A stretch of 64,000 bases of DNA from Methanobacterium sp964452085. GTDB taxonomy: Archaea; Methanobacteriota; Methanobacteria; Methanobacteriales; Methanobacteriaceae. Both the position numbers and the translations under genes were made by a program. Positions 51,201 through 59,107 of this stretch are shown here, in pieces. Under the pieces are notes generated by a model, which saw only the letters and a program-made list of their open reading frames with translations, was not told the DNA's origin and did no database searches. The DNA is taken from NCBI GenBank assembly GCA_964452085.1, contig CAYVKL010000008.1, positions 1 through 64,000 on the forward strand, read 5' to 3'. Position 1 is the stretch's first letter; the number at the start of each line of letters is the position of its first letter.

Positions 51201-52188
51201 TACACTTAACTGGTGGGGTTCAAACCAAGACCCCAACAGCAGAGTATCTGGTAGCGTGACTGTTACTCCCTGGCTCGTTTTAAATATAACTGCAAATCCA
51301 ACCACTATAAACACAACTGGTAAGTCTAATATTACAGCTAAACTATTATACGATTCAAATGGAGGCTATCATGACCCTGCTAATGGTCATGTTCCAGATG
51401 AAATACCAGTAACATTTGCTACAACTTTAGGCACTATTAGTAGTCCAGTATTTACCACAAATGGAATTGGAAAAACCACTTTAATCCGTGGCACAACAAA
51501 TGGCGTTGCAAATGTTTCAGCATCAGTGGATAATCAAACAGTTTATACACTTATAACCATTAATCCAGACACCACACCACCTACTGTTCTAAGCACTAAC
51601 CCTGCACAATATGCCGTGAACTTACCATCAAACCAAATATTCACATTAACCTACAGCAAACCTATAAAAGTAAAAAATCTCAATTTAATTATTCTCAAAA
51701 CAAGTACTGGAACAGTAATACCCACAACTATAACTACAAATGAAAATATACTAACTATAACACCCAACAGCCCACTAGGGGAAGCTAAATATCTATTGAT
51801 AATTTATTCAGGTTCTATAACTGATCTAGCCGGTAATCCGGCAGCCGCATTAAGTCGAACTTACAGTGTTGGTGCACAACCATACGTCACCAGCACCAAC
51901 CCCGCTAATTACGCTGTGAACGTGCCAAGAAACACAGCAATCACAGCCACCTTCAACGAACCCATAGTAGCTAAGTATCTTACTTTGATTTATCTAAAAA
52001 CTGCTACTGGTGGAATATTAGTACCAACCACTAAAAGCGTCAGTGGAAATACACTCACCATCACACCAAACACACCACTTGCAGCAGGAACACGATACAT
52101 GCTACTGATCTACACCTTTGCAGTTACTGACCTGTCTGGTAATTCCAATGTGAATAAAGCTATCAGCTTCACCACTGGGGCAACCTAA
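45235..52188 (+). CDS. giant multi-unit beta-helix adhesin-like protein (about 2,317 residues)
   Basis: ATG 45235 is preferred (MKKHFVYLISILIFSIFLCG, as in the 39540 gene); ATG 45226 would add three residues. After the signal peptide there are five beta-helix units, each closed by NWWGSN and PWL(V/I) and followed by a Big_1-like Ig domain. By DNA position the units start near 45300, 46830, 47925, 49245 and 50110, and the Ig domains near 46546, 47640, 48960, 49820 and 51285. Units 2, 3 and 5 open with NTR(S/T)LETF..IQ.AI, a reworked class II start; unit 4 opens with DVYVSTTGNDTTGDGT, a class III/28-kb type start. Two Big_5 domains end the protein (SFTTGAT). It looks like several adhesin genes fused in frame. 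Probably a very long fibre on the cell surface. Confidence 0.88.
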   Translation: MKKHFVYLISILIFSIFLCGSASAANINVNNSTGIQNAINSASNGDTLNLSAGTYKEHDINVNKNLTITGPTVTGNNSPTAVVDGQQVGIIFNIPSGVTVTLQYLLFQNGTDGINNAGNVTVIRSNIYNNTGNGICNSGILTLIGSSVFKNTGCGISNDYSYFTVSNLNVTNSSVFNNSAGGIQNFQGQTATVTNSNISNNTEYNRGGGIYNEGTLTLTNSNVFNNTADYEGGGIYNDGTLTVINSQVYNNLITDGWGGGIYNSNSLTLAGSSVYNNSVRYTYREGDGGGIYNIGHFLTVTGSNIYNNNAEREGGGIMNRANGGSTVVVTDSNIYGNTAQYGGGIINFYSSMSVTSCNIYNNTADMSGGGISNGYYGSMSVRFCRIIGNEAGYGSDIYDMYSYSETVDATLNWWGSNEDPGSRVYGDVTISPWLVFNLTANPILITFGTQSYITADLLHDSDGGYHAPSVGHVQDGTLVIFNTTLGIINSQISTVNGTAIAILGSGSVNGVTDVSATLDSQTLHKSVQIVPPTVFNTRSLETFLKIQDAINDADTLNGDTLTLTAGIFNEHDILVNKNLTITGPTNTGNNLPTAMVDAQNVGRVFKIPVGINATLKYLLIQNGNSTTETSTDGGGIFNEGILNIKNCTITKNTAGTDGNGGGIYNDGNMALNGSNISNNTAKNAYGGGIGNDGTLTVTESSISNNTATLMGGAIYNTGTLILTGSHLYKNTATNNGGGIFNSGNAVLTFNNIIGNIASSGADIYCVPGKAVNATLNWWGSNNHPNSKVFGNVTVNPWLVLNITANPTHIGNEGTSNITADLCHDSDGGYHNPTMGHVLDGILVSFNTTLGTINNLVSTVNGAAIATLRSGSIGGISDVSATLDSQTVHTSVQIVLSIINTRTLETFSKIQAAIDDIDTLNGDTLNISAGSYKEHDILVNKNLTIKGPIVNGNIRPTAIVDAQKLGRVFIIPVGVNVNIYYLLIQNGTATVVDDIYNGGGIYNAGTLTLTGSEVYQNTAQNNGGGGIGNEGTMTITNSKIYKNTAGTGGGVENGGTLTLTGSEVYQNTAEYGGAIYTYAPLNVTSSNLYNNTAITSGGGINIQGSATFTGCNIYNNTATYMGGGINTYGNTILTNSNVYQNTAQTGGGISNFRGVITITGSNLYKNSATNGGGISQTEYGTTTLTFCRIFANTANNGTAVYCYGGEGYEGTAHVIAAFNWWGSNNNPNSKVVGDVTVTPWLVLNVTANQDNITIGGASNISADLCHDSDGGYHDPTNGHVPDGVLVQFNGNLGFLIPINVNTFNGSAVSVFTGSNPGVAIIKATVDNENATTQLNVIQNDVYVSTTGNDTTGDGTLNNPYQTILKGISMVNTGKNVHISNGTYTGTKNTNIVINKNINIIGQNSNSTIINAQNTSRIFIINSGCNVTILNLTLQNGNSTNYGGAIYNGGNLTVTNSIFTGNTASSFGGAIYNYGITNVNFNRITTNTAIQGRAIYNNGGEVNAEYNWWGSNNNPSGMVYGFTINKWIVLNITVNPTIINTLGKSNITATLLYDSNGGYHDPASGHVPDGIPVTFTTSMGTINSPAYTLNGTVNTTFNSGIVGVADVSGTVDNQTVHTSVKVINNSVLNTRTLETFATIQYAIDDTETLNGDTLRLTSGIYNEHDVWVKKSLIITGPQISGYNLPTAVVDAQNQGRVFNISFGVIVTLQNLLIQNGTVTTDPSYGGGIYNSGILFINNCTIQKNTANRHGGGIYNTADGNVTITNSNVYNNTATNDGGGILNNGNLTLSNSNIYNNTAHDGGGILNYGNLTLTNSNIYQNTATTNNGGAIYNSGTLNLTNSTINNNTATHGGGIFNDENAYVTLTGSNVCNNTATTSSGGGIYNNVGTVTITNSSLNNNHAPNNNGGAIYNAGTVNLTNTSVYNNNAINGGAIYTYYRPVTLTGSNLFNNTATGCGGAIYNGGVATLTFCRITANTAPSGPDIYCTGTATATLNWWGSNQDPNSRVSGSVTVTPWLVLNITANPTTINTTGKSNITAKLLYDSNGGYHDPANGHVPDEIPVTFATTLGTISSPVFTTNGIGKTTLIRGTTNGVANVSASVDNQTVYTLITINPDTTPPTVLSTNPAQYAVNLPSNQIFTLTYSKPIKVKNLNLIILKTSTGTVIPTTITTNENILTITPNSPLGEAKYLLIIYSGSITDLAGNPAAALSRTYSVGAQPYVTSTNPANYAVNVPRNTAITATFNEPIVAKYLTLIYLKTATGGILVPTTKSVSGNTLTITPNTPLAAGTRYMLLIYTFAVTDLSGNSNVNKAISFTTGAT

Positions 52189-52239
52189 AACAAAAATTCC
52201 CTTTTTTTATTTTTATATTTAAAGTAGTGAATTTGCTTA

Positions 52240-52258
52240 TGTTATTCCAATACAACAG
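52240..52258 (+). promoter_or_regulatory. 3' element copy, two-base variant
   Basis: TGTTATTCCAATACAACAG, 52 nt past the stop of the giant gene. The surrounding sequence is repeated almost exactly after the next gene (55882). Confidence 0.62.
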
Positions 52259-52326
52259 AAACAGTAAATATTTAATATATTTTAGATTAGCTCGTTATTA
52301 AACGCTTATTGAAAATCCAAAAGGAC

Positions 52327-52539
52327 TCTTAAGTTTATTAAGATAATTCAATAGTATTCCCATATCTCTATTTTTGATGTATTTTTTGTAAAATTAATAA
52401 TACAATGTAATATTAATTTTTACAAGTTTGAAAATAGTCAAAAGAGTTTGAAAGAAAAAAAATAACTGTGGATAAAATTAAATAATTAGTAATCAATAAA
52501 TTTTATTTAGATGTGAAGAATTTATCTGGGGGTATAAAA
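52327..52539 (+). promoter_or_regulatory. class I leader of the 52540 gene
   Basis: CTTAAGTTTATTAAGATAAT, then TTCAATAGTATTCCCATATC and TGATGTATTTTTTGTAAAAT as in other class I leaders, ending GGGGG-7nt-ATT. First motif 194 nt upstream of the start. Confidence 0.65.
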
Positions 52540-55500
52540 ATTTCATTTCTAACAAGGAAGACTGTTCTGTATTTATCTTTATTAGTTATAGGTATTTTTT
52601 TATTCTGTGGAGCGACCAGCGCAACTGATATTCCAGTTAATAATGTAACTGGAATACAAAATGCGATAAACACCGCACACGATGGAGACACATTAAATTT
52701 AGCTACAGGAACCTACAAAGAACACGACATCCTGGTTGACAAAAATTTAACCATAACAGGATCCCAACCCACAGGAGATAACCCACCCACAGCCGTTATT
52801 GATGCACAAAATCATGGAAGAGTATTCAACATATCATCAGGAGTTAATGTTACCCTGAAATATTTGTTAATTCAAAACGGGAACGGAACAACAGATATTA
52901 CTAATCCTTTGGGTGGTGGGATATATAACACCGGTACATTAAATTTGAAAAACTGCTCCATAAAAACTAACACTGCAGCTAGTGGTGGTGGAATTTACAA
53001 TACTGGTTCTTTGAGCGTGACTGGAGGAACCATCAATAACAACACCGCAACAGATGGTAGTGGAGGTGGAATCTCAAACGATTATGGTACTTTGAATATA
53101 AACAGAACTGCCATTAACAACAACACCGCAACATATGGTGGCGGTGGAATTTACAATACTGGTACTCTGAACATGACTGGAGGAACCATTAACAACAACA
53201 CCGCAACATATGGTGGTGGTGGAATCATAAACCTCTATGGTACTTTGAATACAAATAGCACTACCATTAACAACAACACCGCTACATATGGTGGTGGGAT
53301 TTACAATACTGGTTCTTCGAGCGTGACTGGAGGAACCATTAACAACAACACCGCAAATTATGGTGGTGGAATTTACAACAGCTATGGTACGATGACTTTG
53401 ACTGACTCCTATGTAGACTACAATACCGCAATCTCAGGATATAATAGTGCTGGTATTGACAACGATCATGGTACTTTGAATATAATTAGAACTGCCATTA
53501 ACTTCAACAGCGGAGCTTATGGCGCTATCAGAAACGAGGTTTATGGTGTAGGTATAAGTATAAATGGATCAGCACAAAACCCAGCCTGGCACACAGAAAC
53601 AGTGGACTCACCAGGTGATGTGGGCATAACCACTTCCATGGCTCTAGACAATTCAAATAATCCCCACATCCTCTACTACGACCGTTACGTTAATAGTTGG
53701 AAATATGCCTACAAAGAAAATGGTATTTGGCATAAAGAAACCTTCGACAATGCTAGCGGCCTTGATGATGCTAGGAGAACTTCTCCCAACTCTTTGGTCC
53801 TGGATAGCCAGGGAAACCCACACATTATATATCCTTCTCCTGATGGCTTGAAATACGCCTACAAAGAGAATAATACTTGGTATATTGAAATCGTGGACAG
53901 TAATAATGGAACTTTTTCATCTATAGCACTGGACACAGAAGGAAACCCCCACATCAGCTACAGAGGATCTGCTGATGGTAATTTATACTATCGATTTAAA
54001 TCAGATTGGGGATGGAGCAACCCCATAGCCGTTGATTCAGCTGGTAATTGGTGCCCTACATCAATTCAGGTTGATAAACAGGATAACGCACACATTGCAT
54101 ACATGAAAAGTGGCGTTGGTCTTGTATATGCGTCCCAAGGCATAGGAAGTAGAAATTTCTATTTAGAAACTGCTGACCTCGGTTTATCGGTGATGTCAAG
54201 TGGACAATGGAGAGCTCTTTCTCTAGCTCTTGATAGTCAAGGAAAACCTCATATTGCCTTCCTTAATATGAATTCAAGTGGATTTTATTTTGAATATGTT
54301 TACAAGGACACTACTTGGCATACTGAAGAACTGAATAAGCCTATTGCACGTGATGGCTGCTGGATGTATTATTTTTCTATAGCTGTAGATAGTCAAGGAA
54401 AGCCACACATCTGCTACTCCTGCGGTATTGGAGATTCAGGTAATTTTGGTGAGAGTAGTTTACGTTACCTCACCCAAAATGCCAATGGTGACTGGAACGC
54501 ACCCATAATAATAGACACCTACCCCACCCAGCAGTCATCAAGTACGCCTTATAATGGAGATGTTGGTAGATTCTGTTCCATGGCATTGGATAGTAAAGGT
54601 AACCCCTACATCAGCTACTACGATGGAATAAATAAAAATTTAATGTTCACTTACTTCTTAGATACTAATCCGCCTTCATTGGATGTTAACCCGCTTGGAA
54701 GTACTTTTAATGCACCTCAGACTGTGACCTTAACCGCCACTGACCAGGAAAGCATAGCAACAATTTATTACACTACTGATGGTTCCACACCTACTACTAA
54801 CTGCACCCAATACACCTCTCCGATTATTATCAACACTAACACTACTTTGAAGTATTTTGCTGTGGATTTGGCTGGTAACCCCTCCTTAGTTTATAGCCAG
54901 CTTTACACTATGGATATGGTGGCTCCCACTGTAAACAATACCGACCCAGCCAATAATGCATCAAACGTACCTACAAATAAAGTGATCAAGGTAACTTTCA
55001 ACGAACCAATCAAAATTGGAAATGGTTTGATTGAGGTTAGAAGCATCGGCGGACCACTTATACCTATTACAATTAGTATTAGTGGGAATGTGCTGACTAT
55101 AACACCCACCATTGCGCTAAGTGAAGGGCCTTGTGCGTTGCTTTTATATGCAGGTTGTGTAACTGACCTAGCAGGCAACTTCATAGAAGCACAAACAACA
55201 AACTTCAGCGTAGGAACCTCACCCACCGTAACTAGCACCGACCCTGCCAATTACGCAGTAAACGTGGCAGCAAATAAAGTGATTAAGGTAACATACAACA
55301 AAGCAATAAAAGCTGGTAATCTCAATTTAGTAGTGCTTAAAACCAGTACCGGAACAGTAATACCCACTACAAAAACCATTACTGGTAATGTGCTGACCAT
55401 TACACCTACTAGTCCATTGGGTGAGGCTAAATATCTATTAATGTTGTATGCTGGTTGTGTAACTGATCTAGCCGGTAATCCATCAGCAGCGACAACCAGA

Positions 55501-55830
55501 ACTTTCAGTGCTGGTAGTGGTCCTGTGGTGACAGTTACGGATCCAGTGAATTATGCTGTGAATGTGACAAGAAATAAAGTGATTACAGCTACTTTCAATG
55601 AACCTATCCTGGCAAAGTACTTAACCTTAATTTACCTTAAAAATGCTACTAATGGAGTATTAGTATCCACCACCAAAAGTGTCAGTGGAAACACGCTAAC
55701 AATAACACCTAACAGCCCACTAACCGCCAACACACGATATATACTAATGATATACACCTTCGCTGTAACTGACCTATCCGGGAACTCCAATGTAAACAAA
55801 GCTATCAGTTTTACTACCGGGGCAACCTAA
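52540..55830 (+). CDS. hybrid surface protein: beta-helix plus propeller-like repeats plus three Big_5 domains, apparent AUU start
   Basis: ATT 52540 is 7 nt after GGGGG (52528-52532); GTG 52513 is the canonical alternative without SD. 1,096 residues. It has a signal peptide (FLTRKTVLYLSLLVIGIFLF), a short beta-helix to about residue 345, then in place of NWWG/Big_1 a region of about 360 residues with repeated (S/A)LDSQGNPHI.Y and W(H/Y).E..D phrases, like Asp-box or propeller blades. Next comes a chitobiase-C-like segment (TIYYTTDGSTPTTNCTQYTS) and three Big_5 domains, one more than its neighbours. The propeller part may bind a ligand or carbohydrate. It is the only protein of this design in the window. 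Confidence 0.85.
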   Translation: MSFLTRKTVLYLSLLVIGIFLFCGATSATDIPVNNVTGIQNAINTAHDGDTLNLATGTYKEHDILVDKNLTITGSQPTGDNPPTAVIDAQNHGRVFNISSGVNVTLKYLLIQNGNGTTDITNPLGGGIYNTGTLNLKNCSIKTNTAASGGGIYNTGSLSVTGGTINNNTATDGSGGGISNDYGTLNINRTAINNNTATYGGGGIYNTGTLNMTGGTINNNTATYGGGGIINLYGTLNTNSTTINNNTATYGGGIYNTGSSSVTGGTINNNTANYGGGIYNSYGTMTLTDSYVDYNTAISGYNSAGIDNDHGTLNIIRTAINFNSGAYGAIRNEVYGVGISINGSAQNPAWHTETVDSPGDVGITTSMALDNSNNPHILYYDRYVNSWKYAYKENGIWHKETFDNASGLDDARRTSPNSLVLDSQGNPHIIYPSPDGLKYAYKENNTWYIEIVDSNNGTFSSIALDTEGNPHISYRGSADGNLYYRFKSDWGWSNPIAVDSAGNWCPTSIQVDKQDNAHIAYMKSGVGLVYASQGIGSRNFYLETADLGLSVMSSGQWRALSLALDSQGKPHIAFLNMNSSGFYFEYVYKDTTWHTEELNKPIARDGCWMYYFSIAVDSQGKPHICYSCGIGDSGNFGESSLRYLTQNANGDWNAPIIIDTYPTQQSSSTPYNGDVGRFCSMALDSKGNPYISYYDGINKNLMFTYFLDTNPPSLDVNPLGSTFNAPQTVTLTATDQESIATIYYTTDGSTPTTNCTQYTSPIIINTNTTLKYFAVDLAGNPSLVYSQLYTMDMVAPTVNNTDPANNASNVPTNKVIKVTFNEPIKIGNGLIEVRSIGGPLIPITISISGNVLTITPTIALSEGPCALLLYAGCVTDLAGNFIEAQTTNFSVGTSPTVTSTDPANYAVNVAANKVIKVTYNKAIKAGNLNLVVLKTSTGTVIPTTKTITGNVLTITPTSPLGEAKYLLMLYAGCVTDLAGNPSAATTRTFSAGSGPVVTVTDPVNYAVNVTRNKVITATFNEPILAKYLTLIYLKNATNGVLVSTTKSVSGNTLTITPNSPLTANTRYILMIYTFAVTDLSGNSNVNKAISFTTGAT

Positions 55831-55881
55831 AACAAGAATTCCCTTTTTTTATTTTTATATTTAAAGTAGTGAATTTGCTTA

Positions 55882-55900
55882 TGTTATTCCAATACAACAG
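55882..55900 (+). promoter_or_regulatory. 3' element copy
   Basis: TGTTATTCCAATACAACAG, 52 nt past the stop of the 52540 gene. It lies in a block of more than 100 nt nearly identical to 52197-52310. Confidence 0.62.
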
Positions 55901-55967
55901 AAACAGTAAATATTTAATATATTTTAGATTAGCTCGTTATTAAACGCTTATTGAAAATCCAAATCAA

Positions 55968-56185
55968 GTCGTAAGTTTATTAAGATAATATAATCCATAT
56001 CTCTATTTTGGATGTATTTTTTTTAAAGTTAATAATACAAAGCAATACAGATTTTTCCAGGGTCAAAATATAGTAAAAGCCGATGCAAAATAAAATTTAA
56101 TGAGATAATATTTAATATCAGTGTGATCAATTAACATTATTTAGAGGTGGAATGAATTTTGTTGAGGTTTGATGGGGGTATAAAA
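55968..56185 (+). promoter_or_regulatory. class I leader of the 56186 gene, with a possible 6-codon upstream ORF
   Basis: GTCGTAAGTTTATTAAGATA lies 198 nt before the start. Close to the gene, GAGGTGGA is followed by ATG 56152, a six-codon frame (MNFVEV) stopping at 56172, 1 nt before the GGGGG SD (56174-56178) of the main ORF. Confidence 0.55.
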
Positions 56186-58801
56186 ATTTCATATATTACA
56201 AGGAAGACAGTTCTGTATTTACTTGTATTATTTATGGGTATTTTTTTATTCTGTGGAGCTGCAAGCGCAGCTACAATAAACGTTAATCCGAATACTGGAT
56301 TAAAAAATGCGATATTCACGGCGCATCCAGGAGACACATTAAAATTATCTGCAGGAACCTACAACGAACATGATATTGTGGTTAATAAGAATTTAACCAT
56401 CATTGGCCCAAAAATTATGGGCAATAACCCACCCACTGCAGAAATTAACGCGCAAAAAAGGGGGAAAGTATTCAACATATCATCAGGAGTTAATGTTACT
56501 CTGCAATATTTGTTAATTCAAAACGGGACCGCAACAAAGGGTGGGGGAATCTATAACACCGAAAACTTAAACATTAACAACTGCATCATACAAGACAACA
56601 CCGCAACAGATGGTGGGGGAATCTATAATATTATAGGTGCAAACTTAAACATTAACAACTGCATCATACAAGACAACACAGCAACAAATACTGGTGGAGG
56701 AATCTGCAATGCATGGGGTAATGTGACTTTGACTGATACCAGTGTATTGAACAACAACGCAGTAAATGCTGGTGGAATCTACAATGTTGGAACTGATACC
56801 GGAATTGACCCTTATGGTTATTTGACTTTGACTGGTTGTAATGTATACGAAAACACAGCAACAACTGGTGGGGGCATATACAATAATTTCACGTTGACTA
56901 TGGCTAATTCCAATGTTTTCAAAAATACCGCAAGTACTGGTGGGGGCATATACAATAATGGAGATGATGAGTATACTACTTTAAGTGTTAGTGGTTGTAA
57001 TGTCTTCAACAACAACGCAAGGGCGGGTGGGGGAATTTACATAAATAAATACAGTCATAGTACTGTGTTTTTGACTGATACTAATGTATACAACAATACC
57101 GCAAGAGATTTTAGTGGTGGGGGAATCTATAATGCTGGTACTTTGAATTTGACCGATACGAATGTATACAACAACACCGCAACAGGATCGATTGGTAGTG
57201 GTGGGGGAATCTATAATGCTGGTACTTTGAATTTGACTGATACGAATGTATACAACAACACCTCAAGATGTGCGGGTACTGGGATCTACAATAGAGGAAC
57301 TGCGACTTTAATTAGGGGAAACATTGAAAACAATACCATAATTTCTCAACCTGGTGAGAGTACTTCGGGTGGAGGAATATTCAATGATAAGATTGGTATT
57401 TTGACTTTAATTGATACTAATGTATACAACAATAAAGCAAGTGCTGATGGTGGGGGAATATACAATGATGAATATGGTATTGTGACTTTGACTGGTTGCA
57501 ATGTCTTCAACAACACCGGAGATTTTGGTGCTGGGATCTCTAATATGGGTACTGTCGCTTTGACTGGTTGCAATGTCTTCAACAACACCGCAATTACGGG
57601 TGGAGGAATAGGCAATAATGGTAATGGTTTTTTGTCTTTGAATGATTCTAATGTATACAACAACACCGCAACATATGCTGGTGGAGGAATCTCCAATAGT
57701 CTTGGGGGACTCTCCAATAGTGTTAATAATGTTACTATAACATTTTGCAGAATAAATGGAAATATTGCTACTCAGGGCACTGATATTTACTGTTTTAGTG
57801 GTTCTGTGAATGCCATATTTAACTGGTGGGGTTCCAATTCAGATCCTAGTAGTAACGTATATGGTACTGTAACTGTTACTCCATGGCTTGTTTTAAATTT
57901 AACGGCCAATCCAACTAACATACTAATTGGTGGCACATCAAATATAACAGCAGACTTATTGCATGATTCAAATGGAGGATACCATACTCCTACTAGTGGT
58001 CGTGTTCCTGACGGAATACCAGTAACTTTTTCCTCTACAAAAGGCACTATTAACAGCCCCCTATCCACAAGTAATGGAACAGCAAAAGCTACTTTAAATG
58101 ATAGTTCAATTAGTGGTATTGCCGATGTTTTCGCAACCGTTGATAATCAAACTGTTCACACTTCCGTTACTATAAACCCCGACTCCACACCACCCACCAT
58201 AACTAGTACAAATCCCGCTCAGTATGCGGTGAACTTACCCTCAAATCAAGTTTTCACAGTAACTTACAGTGAAGCGATTAAAGCAGGTAATCTCAATTTA
58301 GTTGTGCTTAAAACCAGTACCGGAACATTAATACCCACAACAAAAACTATAACTGGGAATGTGTTAACCATAACACCTAATAGTGCTTTAGGTGAGGCTA
58401 AGTATTTATTAATGTTGTATGCTGGTTGTGTGACAGATTTAGCTGGCAATCCCGCAGCAGCAACTACCAGAACGTATAGTGTTGGTGCACAACCATACGT
58501 AACCAGCACCAATCCGGCTAATTACGCTGTGAACGTGCCAAGAAACACAGCAATCACCGCCACCTTCAACGAACCCATAGTAGCCAAGTATCTTACTTTG
58601 ATTTACCTAAAAACCGCTATTGGTGGAATATTAGTACCAACCACTAAAAGTGTCAGTGGTAATGTCTTGACTATCACACCCACCAGTCCACTAGTAGCTG
58701 GAACACGATACATGCTGCTTATCTACACCTTTGCAGTAACAGACCTGTATGGGAACTCCAATGTGAACAAAGCCATCAGCTTCACCACCGGAGCAACCTA
58801 A
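56186..58801 (+). CDS. beta-helix adhesin-like protein, class I leader, apparent AUU start
   Basis: ATT 56186 is 7 nt after GGGGG; TTG 56159 is the canonical alternative. 871 residues. Signal peptide (SYITRKTVLYLLVLFMGIFL, then FCGAASA), start INVNPNTGLKNAIFTAHPGD, beta-helix of turns such as LTDTNVYNNTARDFSGGGIY, two of which near 57120-57260 are nearly exact DNA repeats. NWWGSNSDP, PWLVLNLTANP, Big_1-like and two Big_5 domains follow, ending SFTTGAT. It is the last gene of the + strand surface series. Confidence 0.86.
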   Translation: MSYITRKTVLYLLVLFMGIFLFCGAASAATINVNPNTGLKNAIFTAHPGDTLKLSAGTYNEHDIVVNKNLTIIGPKIMGNNPPTAEINAQKRGKVFNISSGVNVTLQYLLIQNGTATKGGGIYNTENLNINNCIIQDNTATDGGGIYNIIGANLNINNCIIQDNTATNTGGGICNAWGNVTLTDTSVLNNNAVNAGGIYNVGTDTGIDPYGYLTLTGCNVYENTATTGGGIYNNFTLTMANSNVFKNTASTGGGIYNNGDDEYTTLSVSGCNVFNNNARAGGGIYINKYSHSTVFLTDTNVYNNTARDFSGGGIYNAGTLNLTDTNVYNNTATGSIGSGGGIYNAGTLNLTDTNVYNNTSRCAGTGIYNRGTATLIRGNIENNTIISQPGESTSGGGIFNDKIGILTLIDTNVYNNKASADGGGIYNDEYGIVTLTGCNVFNNTGDFGAGISNMGTVALTGCNVFNNTAITGGGIGNNGNGFLSLNDSNVYNNTATYAGGGISNSLGGLSNSVNNVTITFCRINGNIATQGTDIYCFSGSVNAIFNWWGSNSDPSSNVYGTVTVTPWLVLNLTANPTNILIGGTSNITADLLHDSNGGYHTPTSGRVPDGIPVTFSSTKGTINSPLSTSNGTAKATLNDSSISGIADVFATVDNQTVHTSVTINPDSTPPTITSTNPAQYAVNLPSNQVFTVTYSEAIKAGNLNLVVLKTSTGTLIPTTKTITGNVLTITPNSALGEAKYLLMLYAGCVTDLAGNPAAATTRTYSVGAQPYVTSTNPANYAVNVPRNTAITATFNEPIVAKYLTLIYLKTAIGGILVPTTKSVSGNVLTITPTSPLVAGTRYMLLIYTFAVTDLYGNSNVNKAISFTTGAT

Positions 58802-59107
58802 AATCAAACTTTTTTTATTTTTTTTTAAAGTTGGATATTTTAAATGTGGAAATAAACTCGCATTTAGCTTAGCAATTTAAACAATACGCCCTGAAACATG
58901 AGTTTATCAAGGAACAACATAATCTAATCTTATTCTTATAATAATTTGGTATTAGTCTCATCTTAACTCATCAATTTTATCTCAATCTCAAACAATTCCA
59001 AGGTTAATATCAACTAATTTATTAAGGACTTTAAATTAAGGACTAATTATCGTTAAGTATTCTTTTAACTAAATTGAGTTTTTTACTAAAATCGCAGGGA
59101 TGAGTAC
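58802..59107. other. intergenic region closing the island
   Basis: A T-rich terminator follows the last adhesin gene (58807-58830). A decayed CATGAGTTTATCAAGGA near 58900 resembles the leader motif, but no adhesin follows. The rest is plain AT-rich sequence and the DUF166 promoter. Confidence 0.55.
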
